Part shown: piece by piece, positions 17,896 to 27,600 of the stretch
Position numbering within the stretch: the stretch's first letter is position 1
How the letters are laid out: every line of letters starts with the position of its first letter
Origin: Lederbergia citri
Lineage (GTDB): Bacteria > Bacillota > Bacilli > Bacillales > Bacillaceae_C
DNA length: 64,000 bases
Direction: 5' to 3'
Assembly (NCBI RefSeq): GCF_018343625.1
Contig: NZ_JAGYPG010000006.1
Span: forward strand, 1-64,000
Notes under the pieces: generated by a model
What the model saw: only the letters and a program-made list of their open reading frames with translations
Database searches by the model: none
What the model was told of the DNA's origin: nothing
Made by a program: the position numbers and the translations under genes

Positions 17896-18000
17896 GTTTA
17901 GCTCCGGCGCCTATCGAATACGGATTTCAGATCCCTTTCCACCATAAGTCAGGGTGAATGTAAAACCGTACGTCGATGTGCAAGGTGCCTGCGCTTTTCG
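17896..18000 (+). repeat. Dispersed self-complementary repeat, copy D (short)
   Basis: About 105 bp: GTTTAGCTCCGGCGCCTATCGA at the left, GTACGTCGATGTGCAAGGTG and GCGCTTTTC at the right, with much of the centre deleted (CACCATAAGTCAGGG remains). It is a diverged member of the family at 5238, 5394 and 11416. It lies between rplK and rplA, genes that are usually cotranscribed. Confidence 0.72.
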
Positions 18001-18049
18001 ACGTGGGAGGTCACATTCCGCTAAAACCACAATATAGGAGGAAATATTA

Positions 18050-18739
18050 ATGGCTAAAAAAGGTAAGAAATATGTAGAAGCTTTGAAGCAAGTTGATCGT
18101 TCAAAAGCTTATGCAATCGACGAAGCAATTGAACTTGTGAAAAAAGTTGATTATGCAAAATTTGATGCAACAGTTGAAGCAGCTTTCCGTTTAGGGGTAG
18201 ATCCTAAAAAAGCAGACCAACAAATCCGCGGCGCAGTTGTACTTCCAAATGGTACAGGTAAAACTCAACGCGTATTAGTATTTGCTAAAGGTGAAAAGCT
18301 AAAGGAAGCAGAAGCTGCTGGTGCTGATTACGTAGGAGATGCAGAATACATTAATAAAATCAACCAAGGTTGGTTCGAATTTGATGTAATCGTTGCTACT
18401 CCAGACATGATGGGTGAAGTTGGTAAACTTGGTCGTACACTTGGACCTAAAGGTTTAATGCCAAACCCTAAAACAGGTACAGTTACATTTGATGTAACAA
18501 AAGCTGTAAACGAAATTAAAGCTGGTAAAGTTGAATACCGTGTAGACAGATCTGGTATTATCCACGTTCCTATCGGAAAAGTTTCTTTCGATAAAGAAAA
18601 GCTTGTTGAAAACTTTGCTACTATTTTCGATACATTATTAAAAGCGAAGCCAGCTGCTGCAAAAGGTACTTACATGAAGAACGTTACAGTTACTTCAACA
18701 ATGGGACCTGGCGTAAAAGTTGATCCTTCTTCAGTATAA
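18050..18739 (+). CDS. rplA: Ribosomal protein L1
   Basis: A 229-residue protein of the L1 stalk near the E site. Recognisable segments are FRLGVDPKKADQQIRGAVVL near residue 45 and KLGRTLGPKGLMPNPKTGTV near 125, the rRNA-binding signature. The ribosome site AGGAGGAAA precedes ATG 18050. Its spacing from rplK is enlarged by repeat copy D. Confidence 0.97.
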   Translation: MAKKGKKYVEALKQVDRSKAYAIDEAIELVKKVDYAKFDATVEAAFRLGVDPKKADQQIRGAVVLPNGTGKTQRVLVFAKGEKLKEAEAAGADYVGDAEYINKINQGWFEFDVIVATPDMMGEVGKLGRTLGPKGLMPNPKTGTVTFDVTKAVNEIKAGKVEYRVDRSGIIHVPIGKVSFDKEKLVENFATIFDTLLKAKPAAAKGTYMKNVTVTSTMGPGVKVDPSSV

Positions 18740-18749
18740 AAAATAGTTG

Positions 18750-18925
18750 ACTGTCAGTTTGCTATCTGATAGAATACTCTTTGTTGAAAATTTAATCATT
18801 TGTACCGTAGACAGTAGGTGCTGAAAAGCTTAATTTCCTGCCGAGGTCCTTGCGATATATAATCAATCTGTTCGAATGATTGATTCGTAAAACCTCCATG
18901 TCTATTTATGGAGGTTTTTTGTATA
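18750..18925 (+). promoter_or_regulatory. L10 leader (r-protein autoregulatory RNA)
   Basis: Position before rplJ-rplL and sequence features such as TTGTACCGTAGACAGTAGGTG and CCTGCCGAGGTCC fit the known Firmicute L10 leader, where L10(L12)4 binds to repress the operon. It ends in a strong terminator, AAAACCTCCAT (18890-18900) paired with ATGGAGGTTTT and a T tail to about 18920. Confidence 0.82.
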
Positions 18926-18964
18926 TGGTATAAATGTCCATTTGGGAATCTAGGAGGTGTAAGG

Positions 18965-19465
18965 ATGAGCAAAGTAATTGAGCAAAAGAAACAACTTGTA
19001 GAAGAAATTTCTGAGAAGTTAAAATCAAGTGTTTCTACAGTGGTAGTTGATTACCGTGGATTGACAGTTGCCCAAGTAACTGAACTTCGTAAACAACTTC
19101 GCGAAGCGGGCATTGAATTCAAAGTTTACAAAAACTCAATGACACGCCGTGCGGCAGAAGTTGCCGAACTTACAGGTTTGAATGAGTCATTAACAGGACC
19201 AAACGCTATCGCATTCAGTACGGATGACGTTGTAGCGCCTGCTAAAATTTTGAGCGAATTTGCTAAAAAGAATGAGGCACTTGAAATCAAAGCTGGTGTA
19301 ATCGAAGGTAATATTGCAACTGTTGAAGAAGTCAAGGCGCTTGCAGATCTTCCATCTCGCGAAGGATTGCTTTCTATGTTGCTTAGCGTTCTTCAAGCTC
19401 CTGTTCGTAACTTGGCACTTGCAGCTAAAGCTGTTGCAGATCAAAAAGAAGAACAGAGCGCATAA
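18965..19465 (+). CDS. rplJ: Ribosomal protein L10
   Basis: A 166-residue stalk-base protein that binds L11-region rRNA and carries L7/L12 dimers on its C-terminal helix. N-terminal features are STVVVDYRGLTVAQVTELRK and YKNSMTRRAAE. ATG 18965 follows TAGGAGGTGTAAGG. The in-frame extension to 18908 starts inside the leader terminator and is rejected. Confidence 0.96.
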   Translation: MSKVIEQKKQLVEEISEKLKSSVSTVVVDYRGLTVAQVTELRKQLREAGIEFKVYKNSMTRRAAEVAELTGLNESLTGPNAIAFSTDDVVAPAKILSEFAKKNEALEIKAGVIEGNIATVEEVKALADLPSREGLLSMLLSVLQAPVRNLALAAKAVADQKEEQSA

Positions 19466-19512
19466 TTTCGGATATTATTAAAAAACAATAAAATTAACGG
19501 AGGAAATAAATA

Positions 19513-19878
19513 ATGACTAAAGAACAAATCATCGAAGCTGTCAAAAATATGACAGTTCTTGAATTAAACGATCTTGTTAAAGCAATTGAAGAAGAATTTG
19601 GCGTAACTGCTGCTGCTCCTGTAGCTGTAGTTGGCGGTGCTGCTGGTGGCGAAGCTGCTGCAGAACAAACTGAATTTGATGTAGTACTTGCTAGCGCTGG
19701 TGCACAAAAAATTAAAGTTATCAAAGTTGTTCGCGAAATCACAGGCCTTGGCTTAAAAGAAGCAAAAGAGCTTGTTGACAATGCTCCAAAACCACTTAAA
19801 GAAGGCGTAGCTAAAGAAGAAGCTGAAGAAATCAAAGCTAAACTTGAAGAAGTTGGAGCTGGCGTCGAAGTTAAGTAA
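19513..19878 (+). CDS. rplL: Ribosomal protein L7/L12
   Basis: A 121-residue acidic stalk protein that recruits translational GTPases. It has an N-terminal dimerisation domain (ELNDLVKAIEEEFGVTAAAP), an alanine/glycine hinge around residues 35-50, and a C-terminal domain with KIKVIKVVREITGLGLKEAK. An ACGGAGGAAAT ribosome site precedes it. Confidence 0.97.
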   Translation: MTKEQIIEAVKNMTVLELNDLVKAIEEEFGVTAAAPVAVVGGAAGGEAAAEQTEFDVVLASAGAQKIKVIKVVREITGLGLKEAKELVDNAPKPLKEGVAKEEAEEIKAKLEEVGAGVEVK

Positions 19879-19896
19879 TCATCTAGAAAAAATAAA

Positions 19897-19929
19897 AAGC
19901 TCGCTGCTTTTAAAGCGGGCTTTTTTTCG
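19897..19929 (+). terminator. rplJ-rplL terminator
   Basis: Stem AAGCTCGCT (19897-19905) paired with AGCGGGCTT (19914-19922), one G-T wobble, followed by a T run. Confidence 0.9.
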
Positions 19930-20041
19930 CTAATTTTTTATAAAACTATATTTATAAGTGATTTTATTGGTCGTCCTATTTTAATAGGAGTAAAAGGTTT
20001 GGAACATTCTATTGAATTAAGGGTTCAAAGGAGGTCATCGC

Positions 20042-20647
20042 ATGGTTGAACATTATTATTCACGCGAACCTGAAGTTGTAAGTGATCCGAAATATTGGAA
20101 TGCAGAATTGAGAAATTATACATTTCGTTTTAAAACGGATCATGGTGTTTTTTCAAAAGGTGAAGTGGACTTTGGATCCCGATTATTAATAGATACATTC
20201 GAACCTCCGGAAACGGCCGGTCCGATATTGGATGTAGGGTGTGGATATGGCCCGATTGGCTTGAGTATTGCAAAGGATTTTCCGGATCGGTTGATTCATA
20301 TGATTGATGTTAACCAGCGTGCAATCGCACTGGCAAAAGAAAATGCCGAGCAAAATAGCATCTATAATGTAGAAATATATGAAAGTGATCGATTAGCAAA
20401 TGTGAGTGAGGAAAACTTTGCGGCAATATTAACCAATCCACCTATTCGGGCTGGAAAAGATGTCGTTCATGATATTTTTGAACAAAGTTTCCATCGTTTA
20501 AAGTCTGATGGAGAGTTATGGGTAGTCATTCAAAAGAAGCAAGGAGCTCCGTCGGCGAAAGCAAAGATCGAAGAATTATTCAGCGACGTGGAGACAGTGG
20601 TGAAAAAGAAGGGCTATTACATTTTAAAAGCAATAAAAAAAGCGTAA
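20042..20647 (+). CDS. rsmC: Class I SAM-dependent rRNA methyltransferase, RsmC-like
   Basis: A 201-residue methyltransferase, homologous to B. subtilis YbxB and to the C-terminal half of RsmC (16S rRNA G1207 methylation in E. coli). The SAM-binding motif is ILDVGCGYGPIGLSIA near residue 60 and the catalytic motif is NPPIRAG near 132, typical of N2-guanine methyltransferases. Activity in this organism is inferred. AAAGGAGGTCATCGC precedes ATG 20042. The rplL-ybxB-rpoB order is standard for Bacillus. Confidence 0.85.
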   Translation: MVEHYYSREPEVVSDPKYWNAELRNYTFRFKTDHGVFSKGEVDFGSRLLIDTFEPPETAGPILDVGCGYGPIGLSIAKDFPDRLIHMIDVNQRAIALAKENAEQNSIYNVEIYESDRLANVSEENFAAILTNPPIRAGKDVVHDIFEQSFHRLKSDGELWVVIQKKQGAPSAKAKIEELFSDVETVVKKKGYYILKAIKKA

Positions 20648-20788
20648 GCACCTTGTTCAACGTCGTTTGACTTACGCAAATGAAAGTGAAGGAAGTTTAC
20701 TATTTGATAGGCTCGGGAACTAGTCAAACAAAGCCTTAAATCAAGTAACAGCCTATAAAAACTTATGCTTTCATTAGAATAAAAAATA

Positions 20789-20965
20789 TTGACTTGTATT
20801 CAGGCTTGTGGTAGCATTGTAAAATGCGAATATAGTGTTTTCTAATCTTTTGTCAATTTCATTATTAAAAGTATGGAAGTTGGCAAAGTTGGAAAAGATT
20901 ATAAAATAATAGTTCGTCATGTGAAAAATGTGGTTTTCAAAGTAAAACCATTTTTCTTTTTGTTC
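20789..20965 (+). promoter_or_regulatory. rpoB promoter and leader with attenuator-like hairpin
   Basis: TTGACT (20789-20794) with TAGCAT (20811-20816), 16-bp spacing, is the best promoter, although the -10 is poor. About 110 nt downstream, AAAAATGTGGTTTT (20925-20938) pairs with AAAACCATTTTT (20944-20955), followed by CTTTTTG. This terminator-like structure lies within the long rpoB leader. The remaining part of 20648-21040 shows no gene. Confidence 0.55.
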
Positions 20966-21040
20966 TATGATACACCATTTTTTCTGGTTTATCCAGAGGA
21001 AATGCAATCATTAAAACGCATGATTTGAGGGGTGAATCGG

Positions 21041-24000
21041 TTGACAGGTCAACTAGTTCAGTACGGACGGCACAGGAAGCGCAGAAGCTTTGCGCGTATC
21101 AGTGAAGTATTGGAGCTTCCGAATCTTATCGAAATCCAATCTTCTTCTTATCAGTGGTTTCTTGATGAGGGCTTAAGGGAAATGTTCCAGGACATCTCGC
21201 CAATCGAGGATTTTGCCGGCAATCTTTCATTGGAATTTATTGATTACAGTCTCGGAGAACCCAAATACTCAGTAGAAGAATCAAAAGAGCGAGATGCAAC
21301 TTATTCCGCTCCGCTACGGGTTAAGCTCCGCCTTGTTAATAAAGAAACAGGTGAAGTGAAAGACCAAGATGTATTTATGGGTGATTTCCCGCTTATGACA
21401 GAAATGGGTACCTTTATTATTAATGGTGCCGAACGCGTAATTGTATCGCAGCTTGTCCGTTCACCGAGTGTGTACTATAACGGAAAACTCGATAAGAACG
21501 GGAAAAAAGGTTTTACAGCTACAGTCATTCCAAATCGTGGTGCATGGTTAGAATACGAAACAGATGCTAAAGATGTTGTCTACGTACGCATCGACCGCAC
21601 GAGAAAATTACCGGTTACGGTTCTTTTGCGAGCATTAGGATTTGGTTCTGATCAAGAAATCATAGACTTAATCGGAGATAATGAATATCTGCGTAATACA
21701 CTTGAAAAGGACAATACGGAAAGCATTGAAAAAGCCTTGCTTGAGATTTATGAACGTCTTCGTCCTGGTGAACCTCCTACGGTGGAAAACGCAAAAAGTT
21801 TGCTCGTTTCCAGGTTCTTTGATCCAAAAAGATACGACCTTGCAAGTGTTGGACGTTATAAATTAAATAAAAAACTCCATATTAAAAATCGTCTTTTTGG
21901 CCAGCGATTAGCTGAAACATTAGCTGATCCGGAAACAGGGGAGATTATTGCTGAAGAAGGCACCGTGCTTGATCGCCGTAATTTGGATAGAATCCTCTCT
22001 CATCTAGAAAGTGGGACTGGTTTTAAAACTTATAATCAACATGGTGGAGTATTAGATGGTGATATTGTTGTGCAATCCATCAAAATTTATGCTCCTAATG
22101 AAGATGAAGAAAAGGTCATCAATGTAATTGGAAATGCTTATGTTGAAGAGGCTATCAAAAATATTACACCTGCTGACATCATTGCTTCTATAAGCTATTT
22201 CTTTGATTTGCTATACGGAGTTGGAGACACAGATGACATCGATCACCTTGGTAATCGCCGTCTTCGATCTGTAGGTGAATTATTGCAAAACCAGTTTAGA
22301 ATCGGTTTATCTCGTATGGAGCGTGTCGTAAGAGAGCGTATGTCCATTCAAGACATTAATACGATTACTCCACAGCAGTTGATTAATATTCGCCCAGTTA
22401 TCGCATCTATTAAAGAGTTTTTCGGTAGTTCTCAGCTTTCACAATTTATGGATCAAACAAATCCGCTTGCGGAGTTAACCCATAAACGTCGTCTATCTGC
22501 ACTTGGACCAGGTGGATTAACCCGTGAACGTGCAGGCTTTGAAGTCCGCGACGTTCACTACTCACACTATGGTCGTATGTGTCCAATTGAAACGCCTGAG
22601 GGCCCAAATATCGGCTTGATCAACTCTTTATCCAGTTTCGCAAAAGTGAATCGTTTTGGCTTTATTGAAACTCCATATCGTCGTGTTGACCCTGAAACGG
22701 GGTTAGTTACGACCCAAATCGATTATCTAACTGCGGATGAAGAAGATAATTATGTTGTTGCACAAGCAAATGCTCCTCTTACTGAAGATGGCGGATTCTT
22801 AAACGAGGAAGTTATTGCTCGTTTCCGTGGAGAAAATACTGTTGTAAGAAGAGACCGCATTGACTACATGGATGTATCGCCGAAACAAGTTGTTTCAGCG
22901 GCAACAGCCTGTATTCCATTCTTGGAGAACGATGACTCAAACCGTGCCCTAATGGGAGCGAACATGCAACGTCAAGCTGTTCCGCTTATGCAGCCGGAAG
23001 CTCCTCTTGTAGGAACTGGTATGGAATACGTATCAGCGAAAGACTCTGGTGCTGCGGTTATCTGTAAGCATGACGGAATTGTTGAACACGTAGAATCCCG
23101 TGAAGTATGGGTTCGCAACATTAAAGAAGTCGATGGTCAAGAAGTAAAAGGTGATCTTCACAAATATCGCATGCAAAAGTTTATTCGTTCTAACCAAGGA
23201 ACATGCTACAACCAGCGTCCAATCGTGAGTGTAGGAGATCGTGTAACTAAAGGAGAAATCCTAGGCGATGGTCCTTCGATGGATAAAGGAGAGCTTGCTC
23301 TTGGAAGAAACGTCCTTGTCGGATTTATGACATGGGAAGGATATAACTATGAAGATGCGATCATTATGAGTGAACGCCTTGTGAAAGACGATGTATATAC
23401 TTCAATCCATATTGAAGAATATGAATCTGAAGCCCGTGATACGAAGCTTGGACCAGAAGAAATGACACGTGATATTCCGAACGTTGGAGAAGATGCGCTG
23501 CGCAATCTAGATGAGCGTGGAATTATCCGTATCGGTGCTGAAGTAAAAGATGGCGATTTGCTCGTTGGTAAAGTAACTCCTAAAGGTGTTACGGAACTAA
23601 CAGCAGAAGAGCGTCTCCTTCATGCAATCTTTGGTGAAAAAGCTCGTGAAGTTCGCGATACATCACTTCGTGTACCACATGGCGGCGGCGGAATCGTATT
23701 AGACGTAAAAGTGTTCAATCGTGAAGCAGGAGATGAACTTCCACCGGGAGTAAATCAACTTGTTCGCGTGTATATCGTTCAAAAACGAAAAATTTCTGAA
23801 GGGGATAAAATGGCAGGACGCCATGGAAACAAAGGGGTTATTTCCCGAATCCTACCTGAAGAAGATATGCCGTATATGCCGGACGGAACTCCGATCGATG
23901 TCATGCTTAACCCATTAGGAGTACCATCCCGTATGAATATCGGGCAAGTACTAGAGCTGCACTTGGGTATGGCTGCCAGAAGTCTAGGCCTTCACATGGC

Positions 24001-24595
24001 ATCACCTGTTTTTGATGGTGCTACTGAAGAAGATGTTTGGGAAACGATTGAAGAAGCAGGAATGGCAACCGACGCAAAAACAGTCCTTTATGATGGTAGA
24101 ACAGGTGAAGCTTTTGATAACCGCGTGTCTGTAGGGATTATGTATATGATCAAACTTGCTCACATGGTTGACGATAAGCTCCACGCTCGCTCTACAGGAC
24201 CATACTCGCTTGTTACCCAGCAGCCGCTTGGTGGTAAGGCACAATTTGGTGGACAGCGTTTTGGAGAAATGGAAGTTTGGGCACTTGAAGCATATGGTGC
24301 AGCTTACACACTCCAAGAAATTCTTACAGTTAAATCTGATGATGTTGTTGGTCGTGTGAAAACATATGAAGCCATCGTAAAAGGTGAAAATGTTCCTGAA
24401 CCAGGAGTGCCAGAATCATTTAAAGTATTAATCAAAGAACTTCAGAGTCTTGGTATGGATGTTAAAATCCTATCAGGTGATGAAGAAGAAATAGAAATGC
24501 GTGACCTGGATGATGATGACGATGTTAACCAGGCTGACACACTGAATATTGCTCCAGATGCTAAAGTAGAAGAAACGGCAGCATCACATGAATAA
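21041..24595 (+). CDS. rpoB: RNA polymerase beta subunit
   Basis: A 1184-residue catalytic subunit of RNA polymerase. The rifampicin-binding region is intact and of the susceptible type (SSQLSQFMDQTNPLAELTHK, then RRLSALGPGGL). Other signatures are GEKAREVRDTSLRVPHGGGG, the active-site KMAGRHGNKGVISRI and YSLVTQQPLGGKAQFGGQRF. TTG 21041 (MTGQLVQYGRH) matches B. subtilis and follows TTGAGGGGTG; GTG 21032 overlaps that site. The acidic C-terminal tail is shorter than in B. subtilis. Confidence 0.97.
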   Translation: MTGQLVQYGRHRKRRSFARISEVLELPNLIEIQSSSYQWFLDEGLREMFQDISPIEDFAGNLSLEFIDYSLGEPKYSVEESKERDATYSAPLRVKLRLVNKETGEVKDQDVFMGDFPLMTEMGTFIINGAERVIVSQLVRSPSVYYNGKLDKNGKKGFTATVIPNRGAWLEYETDAKDVVYVRIDRTRKLPVTVLLRALGFGSDQEIIDLIGDNEYLRNTLEKDNTESIEKALLEIYERLRPGEPPTVENAKSLLVSRFFDPKRYDLASVGRYKLNKKLHIKNRLFGQRLAETLADPETGEIIAEEGTVLDRRNLDRILSHLESGTGFKTYNQHGGVLDGDIVVQSIKIYAPNEDEEKVINVIGNAYVEEAIKNITPADIIASISYFFDLLYGVGDTDDIDHLGNRRLRSVGELLQNQFRIGLSRMERVVRERMSIQDINTITPQQLINIRPVIASIKEFFGSSQLSQFMDQTNPLAELTHKRRLSALGPGGLTRERAGFEVRDVHYSHYGRMCPIETPEGPNIGLINSLSSFAKVNRFGFIETPYRRVDPETGLVTTQIDYLTADEEDNYVVAQANAPLTEDGGFLNEEVIARFRGENTVVRRDRIDYMDVSPKQVVSAATACIPFLENDDSNRALMGANMQRQAVPLMQPEAPLVGTGMEYVSAKDSGAAVICKHDGIVEHVESREVWVRNIKEVDGQEVKGDLHKYRMQKFIRSNQGTCYNQRPIVSVGDRVTKGEILGDGPSMDKGELALGRNVLVGFMTWEGYNYEDAIIMSERLVKDDVYTSIHIEEYESEARDTKLGPEEMTRDIPNVGEDALRNLDERGIIRIGAEVKDGDLLVGKVTPKGVTELTAEERLLHAIFGEKAREVRDTSLRVPHGGGGIVLDVKVFNREAGDELPPGVNQLVRVYIVQKRKISEGDKMAGRHGNKGVISRILPEEDMPYMPDGTPIDVMLNPLGVPSRMNIGQVLELHLGMAARSLGLHMASPVFDGATEEDVWETIEEAGMATDAKTVLYDGRTGEAFDNRVSVGIMYMIKLAHMVDDKLHARSTGPYSLVTQQPLGGKAQFGGQRFGEMEVWALEAYGAAYTLQEILTVKSDDVVGRVKTYEAIVKGENVPEPGVPESFKVLIKELQSLGMDVKILSGDEEEIEMRDLDDDDDVNQADTLNIAPDAKVEETAASHE

Positions 24596-24651
24596 TACCT
24601 TGAAATTAGCAATAAGGGTAAAACCTGTAGACGAAAAGGGAGGTAGGCCCC

Positions 24652-27600
24652 TTGCTGGATGTTAATAATTTTGAGTATATGAAAATCGGTCTTGCTTCAC
24701 CGGATAAAATCCGTTCTTGGTCTTACGGTGAAGTGAAAAAACCAGAAACAATCAACTATCGTACATTGAAACCAGAAAAAGACGGTTTGTTCTGTGAGCG
24801 TATTTTCGGTCCAACAAAGGATTGGGAATGTCATTGTGGAAAGTATAAGCGTGTTCGCTACAAGGGAGTCGTATGTGATCGCTGTGGCGTTGAAGTGACA
24901 CGTATGAAAGTCCGTCGTGAAAGAATGGGGCATATTGAACTAGCTGCACCAGTTTCACACATATGGTATTTCAAAGGTATTCCAAGCCGCATGGGACTTG
25001 TCCTCGACATGTCCCCTCGCGCTTTGGAAGAAATCATCTACTTTGCATCTTACGTTGTGACAGATGTGGGTAATACGACCCTAGATAAAAAGCAGCTTCT
25101 TTCTGAGAAAGAATATCGTGCATACCGTGAGAAATACGGTTCGCAATTTCAAGCATCCATGGGTGCAGAAGCGATTAAAAAATTGCTTCAAGATATCGAT
25201 CTTGAAAAAGAAGCAGACGTTCTTAAAGAGGAACTCAAAACAGCACAAGGACAACGTCGTACTCGCGCTATTAAGCGTTTGGAAGTAATTGAGGCATTCC
25301 GCCACTCAGGAAACCAACCTGAATGGATGGTGCTAGACGTTCTTCCTGTCATTCCACCAGAATTGCGTCCGATGGTTCAGCTTGAAGGTGGACGTTTTGC
25401 CACTTCTGATTTAAACGACTTATATCGTCGCGTAATCAACCGTAACAATCGTTTGAAAAGATTATTAGATCTAGGAGCGCCAAGTATTATCGTTCAAAAC
25501 GAAAAACGGATGCTTCAAGAAGCGGTTGATGCTTTGATTGACAATGGTAGAAGAGGAAGACCTGTAACAGGTCCAGGAAACCGTCCGTTAAAATCCCTTT
25601 CCCATATGTTAAAAGGAAAACAAGGACGCTTCCGTCAAAACCTTCTTGGAAAACGTGTCGACTATTCTGGCCGTTCCGTTATCGTCGTAGGTCCTAACTT
25701 AAAAATGTATCAATGTGGTTTACCGAAAGAAATGGCTCTTGAACTATTTAAGCCATTCGTCATGAAGGAATTGGTTGAAAAAGGCCTTGCCCACAATATA
25801 AAAAGTGCGAAGCGGAAAATTGAGCGAGTTCAGCCAGAAGTTTGGGACGTACTCGAAGATGTTATTCGTGAGCACCCAGTTCTATTAAACAGGGCACCAA
25901 CCCTTCACAGACTAGGTATTCAAGCGTTTGAACCAACTCTAGTAGAGGGAAGAGCGATTAGACTCCATCCTCTAGTTTGTACGGCATATAACGCTGACTT
26001 TGATGGAGACCAAATGGCTGTTCACGTACCACTATCTGCGGAAGCACAAGCAGAAGCACGATTATTAATGCTTGCAGCACAAAACATCCTGAATCCGCGT
26101 GACGGTAAACCAGTTGTAACACCGTCTCAGGATATGGTACTTGGTAACTATTATTTAACTCTTGAGCGTGAAAATGCAGATGGAGAAGGAATGGTATTCA
26201 AAGATACGAATGAAGCTTTAATTGCGTATCAAAATGGCTATGTTCATCTTCATTCCCGAATTGCGATTCAAGCAAGCTCTTTGAAAAATGAAAGATTTAC
26301 GGAAGAACAAAACAATAGCCTATTAGTGACAACTGTAGGTAAGTTGATCTTTAACGAGATTCTTCCACCATCTTTCCCATATATTAATGAACCGACTAAT
26401 GAAAATTTAGAAGGAAATACACCGGAAAAATATTTCATTAAACCAACCACAAATGTGGCCGAGTTCATAAAAGAACAACCAATTGTGGAACCATTCAAAA
26501 AGAAAATTTTAGGGAATATCATCTCTGAAATCTTCAAACGTTTCCATATTACAGAAACTTCGAAAATGCTTGACCGTATGAAAAACCTTGGATTTAGGTA
26601 TTCAACTAAGGCAGGGATTACAGTCGGGGTATCAGATATCGTCGTTTTAGCTGAAAAAGAAACGATTTTGAATGAAGCACAAAATAAGGTAGACAATGTC
26701 TTAAAGCAATTCAAGCGTGGTCTCATTACTGAGGAAGAACGCTATGATCGTGTTATCTCCATCTGGAGCGCTGCTAAGGATACGATTCAAAGTAAACTAA
26801 TGAAAACATTAGAAAGATTGAATCCTATCTTCATGATGAGTGACTCTGGAGCGAGGGGTAACGCTTCTAACTTTACTCAGCTTGCAGGTATGAGGGGACT
26901 CATGGCGAACCCGGCAGGAAGAATCATTGAGTTGCCAATCAAATCAAGCTTCCGTGAAGGTCTAACAGTTCTAGAGTACTTTATCTCGACACACGGTGCT
27001 CGTAAAGGTCTTGCAGATACGGCATTGAAAACAGCGGACTCTGGTTATTTAACAAGAAGACTCGTGGACGTTGCACAAGATGTAATTATTCGTGAGGATG
27101 ACTGTGGAACAGATAGAGGACTCCTTGTTTCAGCGCTTAGAGATGGTTCCGAAATAATTGAACCGCTTGAAGAGCGTTTAATTGGCCGCTATGCTAGGAA
27201 GAAAATTGTTCATCCTGAAACAGGCGAAGTCTTAGTTTCAGAAAATGAACTTATTAACGAAGATCTAGCTAAAGAAATTGAAAATGTAGGGATTCAAGAT
27301 GTTTGGATTCGTTCCGCATTTACATGTAACACCCGCCATGGCGTATGTAAAAAATGCTACGGCCGTAACCTAGCCACTGGATCTGTCGTGGATGTCGGTG
27401 AAGCTGTAGGTATTATTGCAGCACAATCAATCGGAGAACCGGGAACACAATTAACGATGAGAACCTTCCATACAGGAGGGGTTGCGGGAGACGATATTAC
27501 ACAAGGTCTTCCACGTATCCAAGAGTTGTTTGAAGCACGTAATCCTAAAGGGGTTGCCGTTATAACTGAAATTAGCGGTGTCGTCACTTCTATTTCGGAA

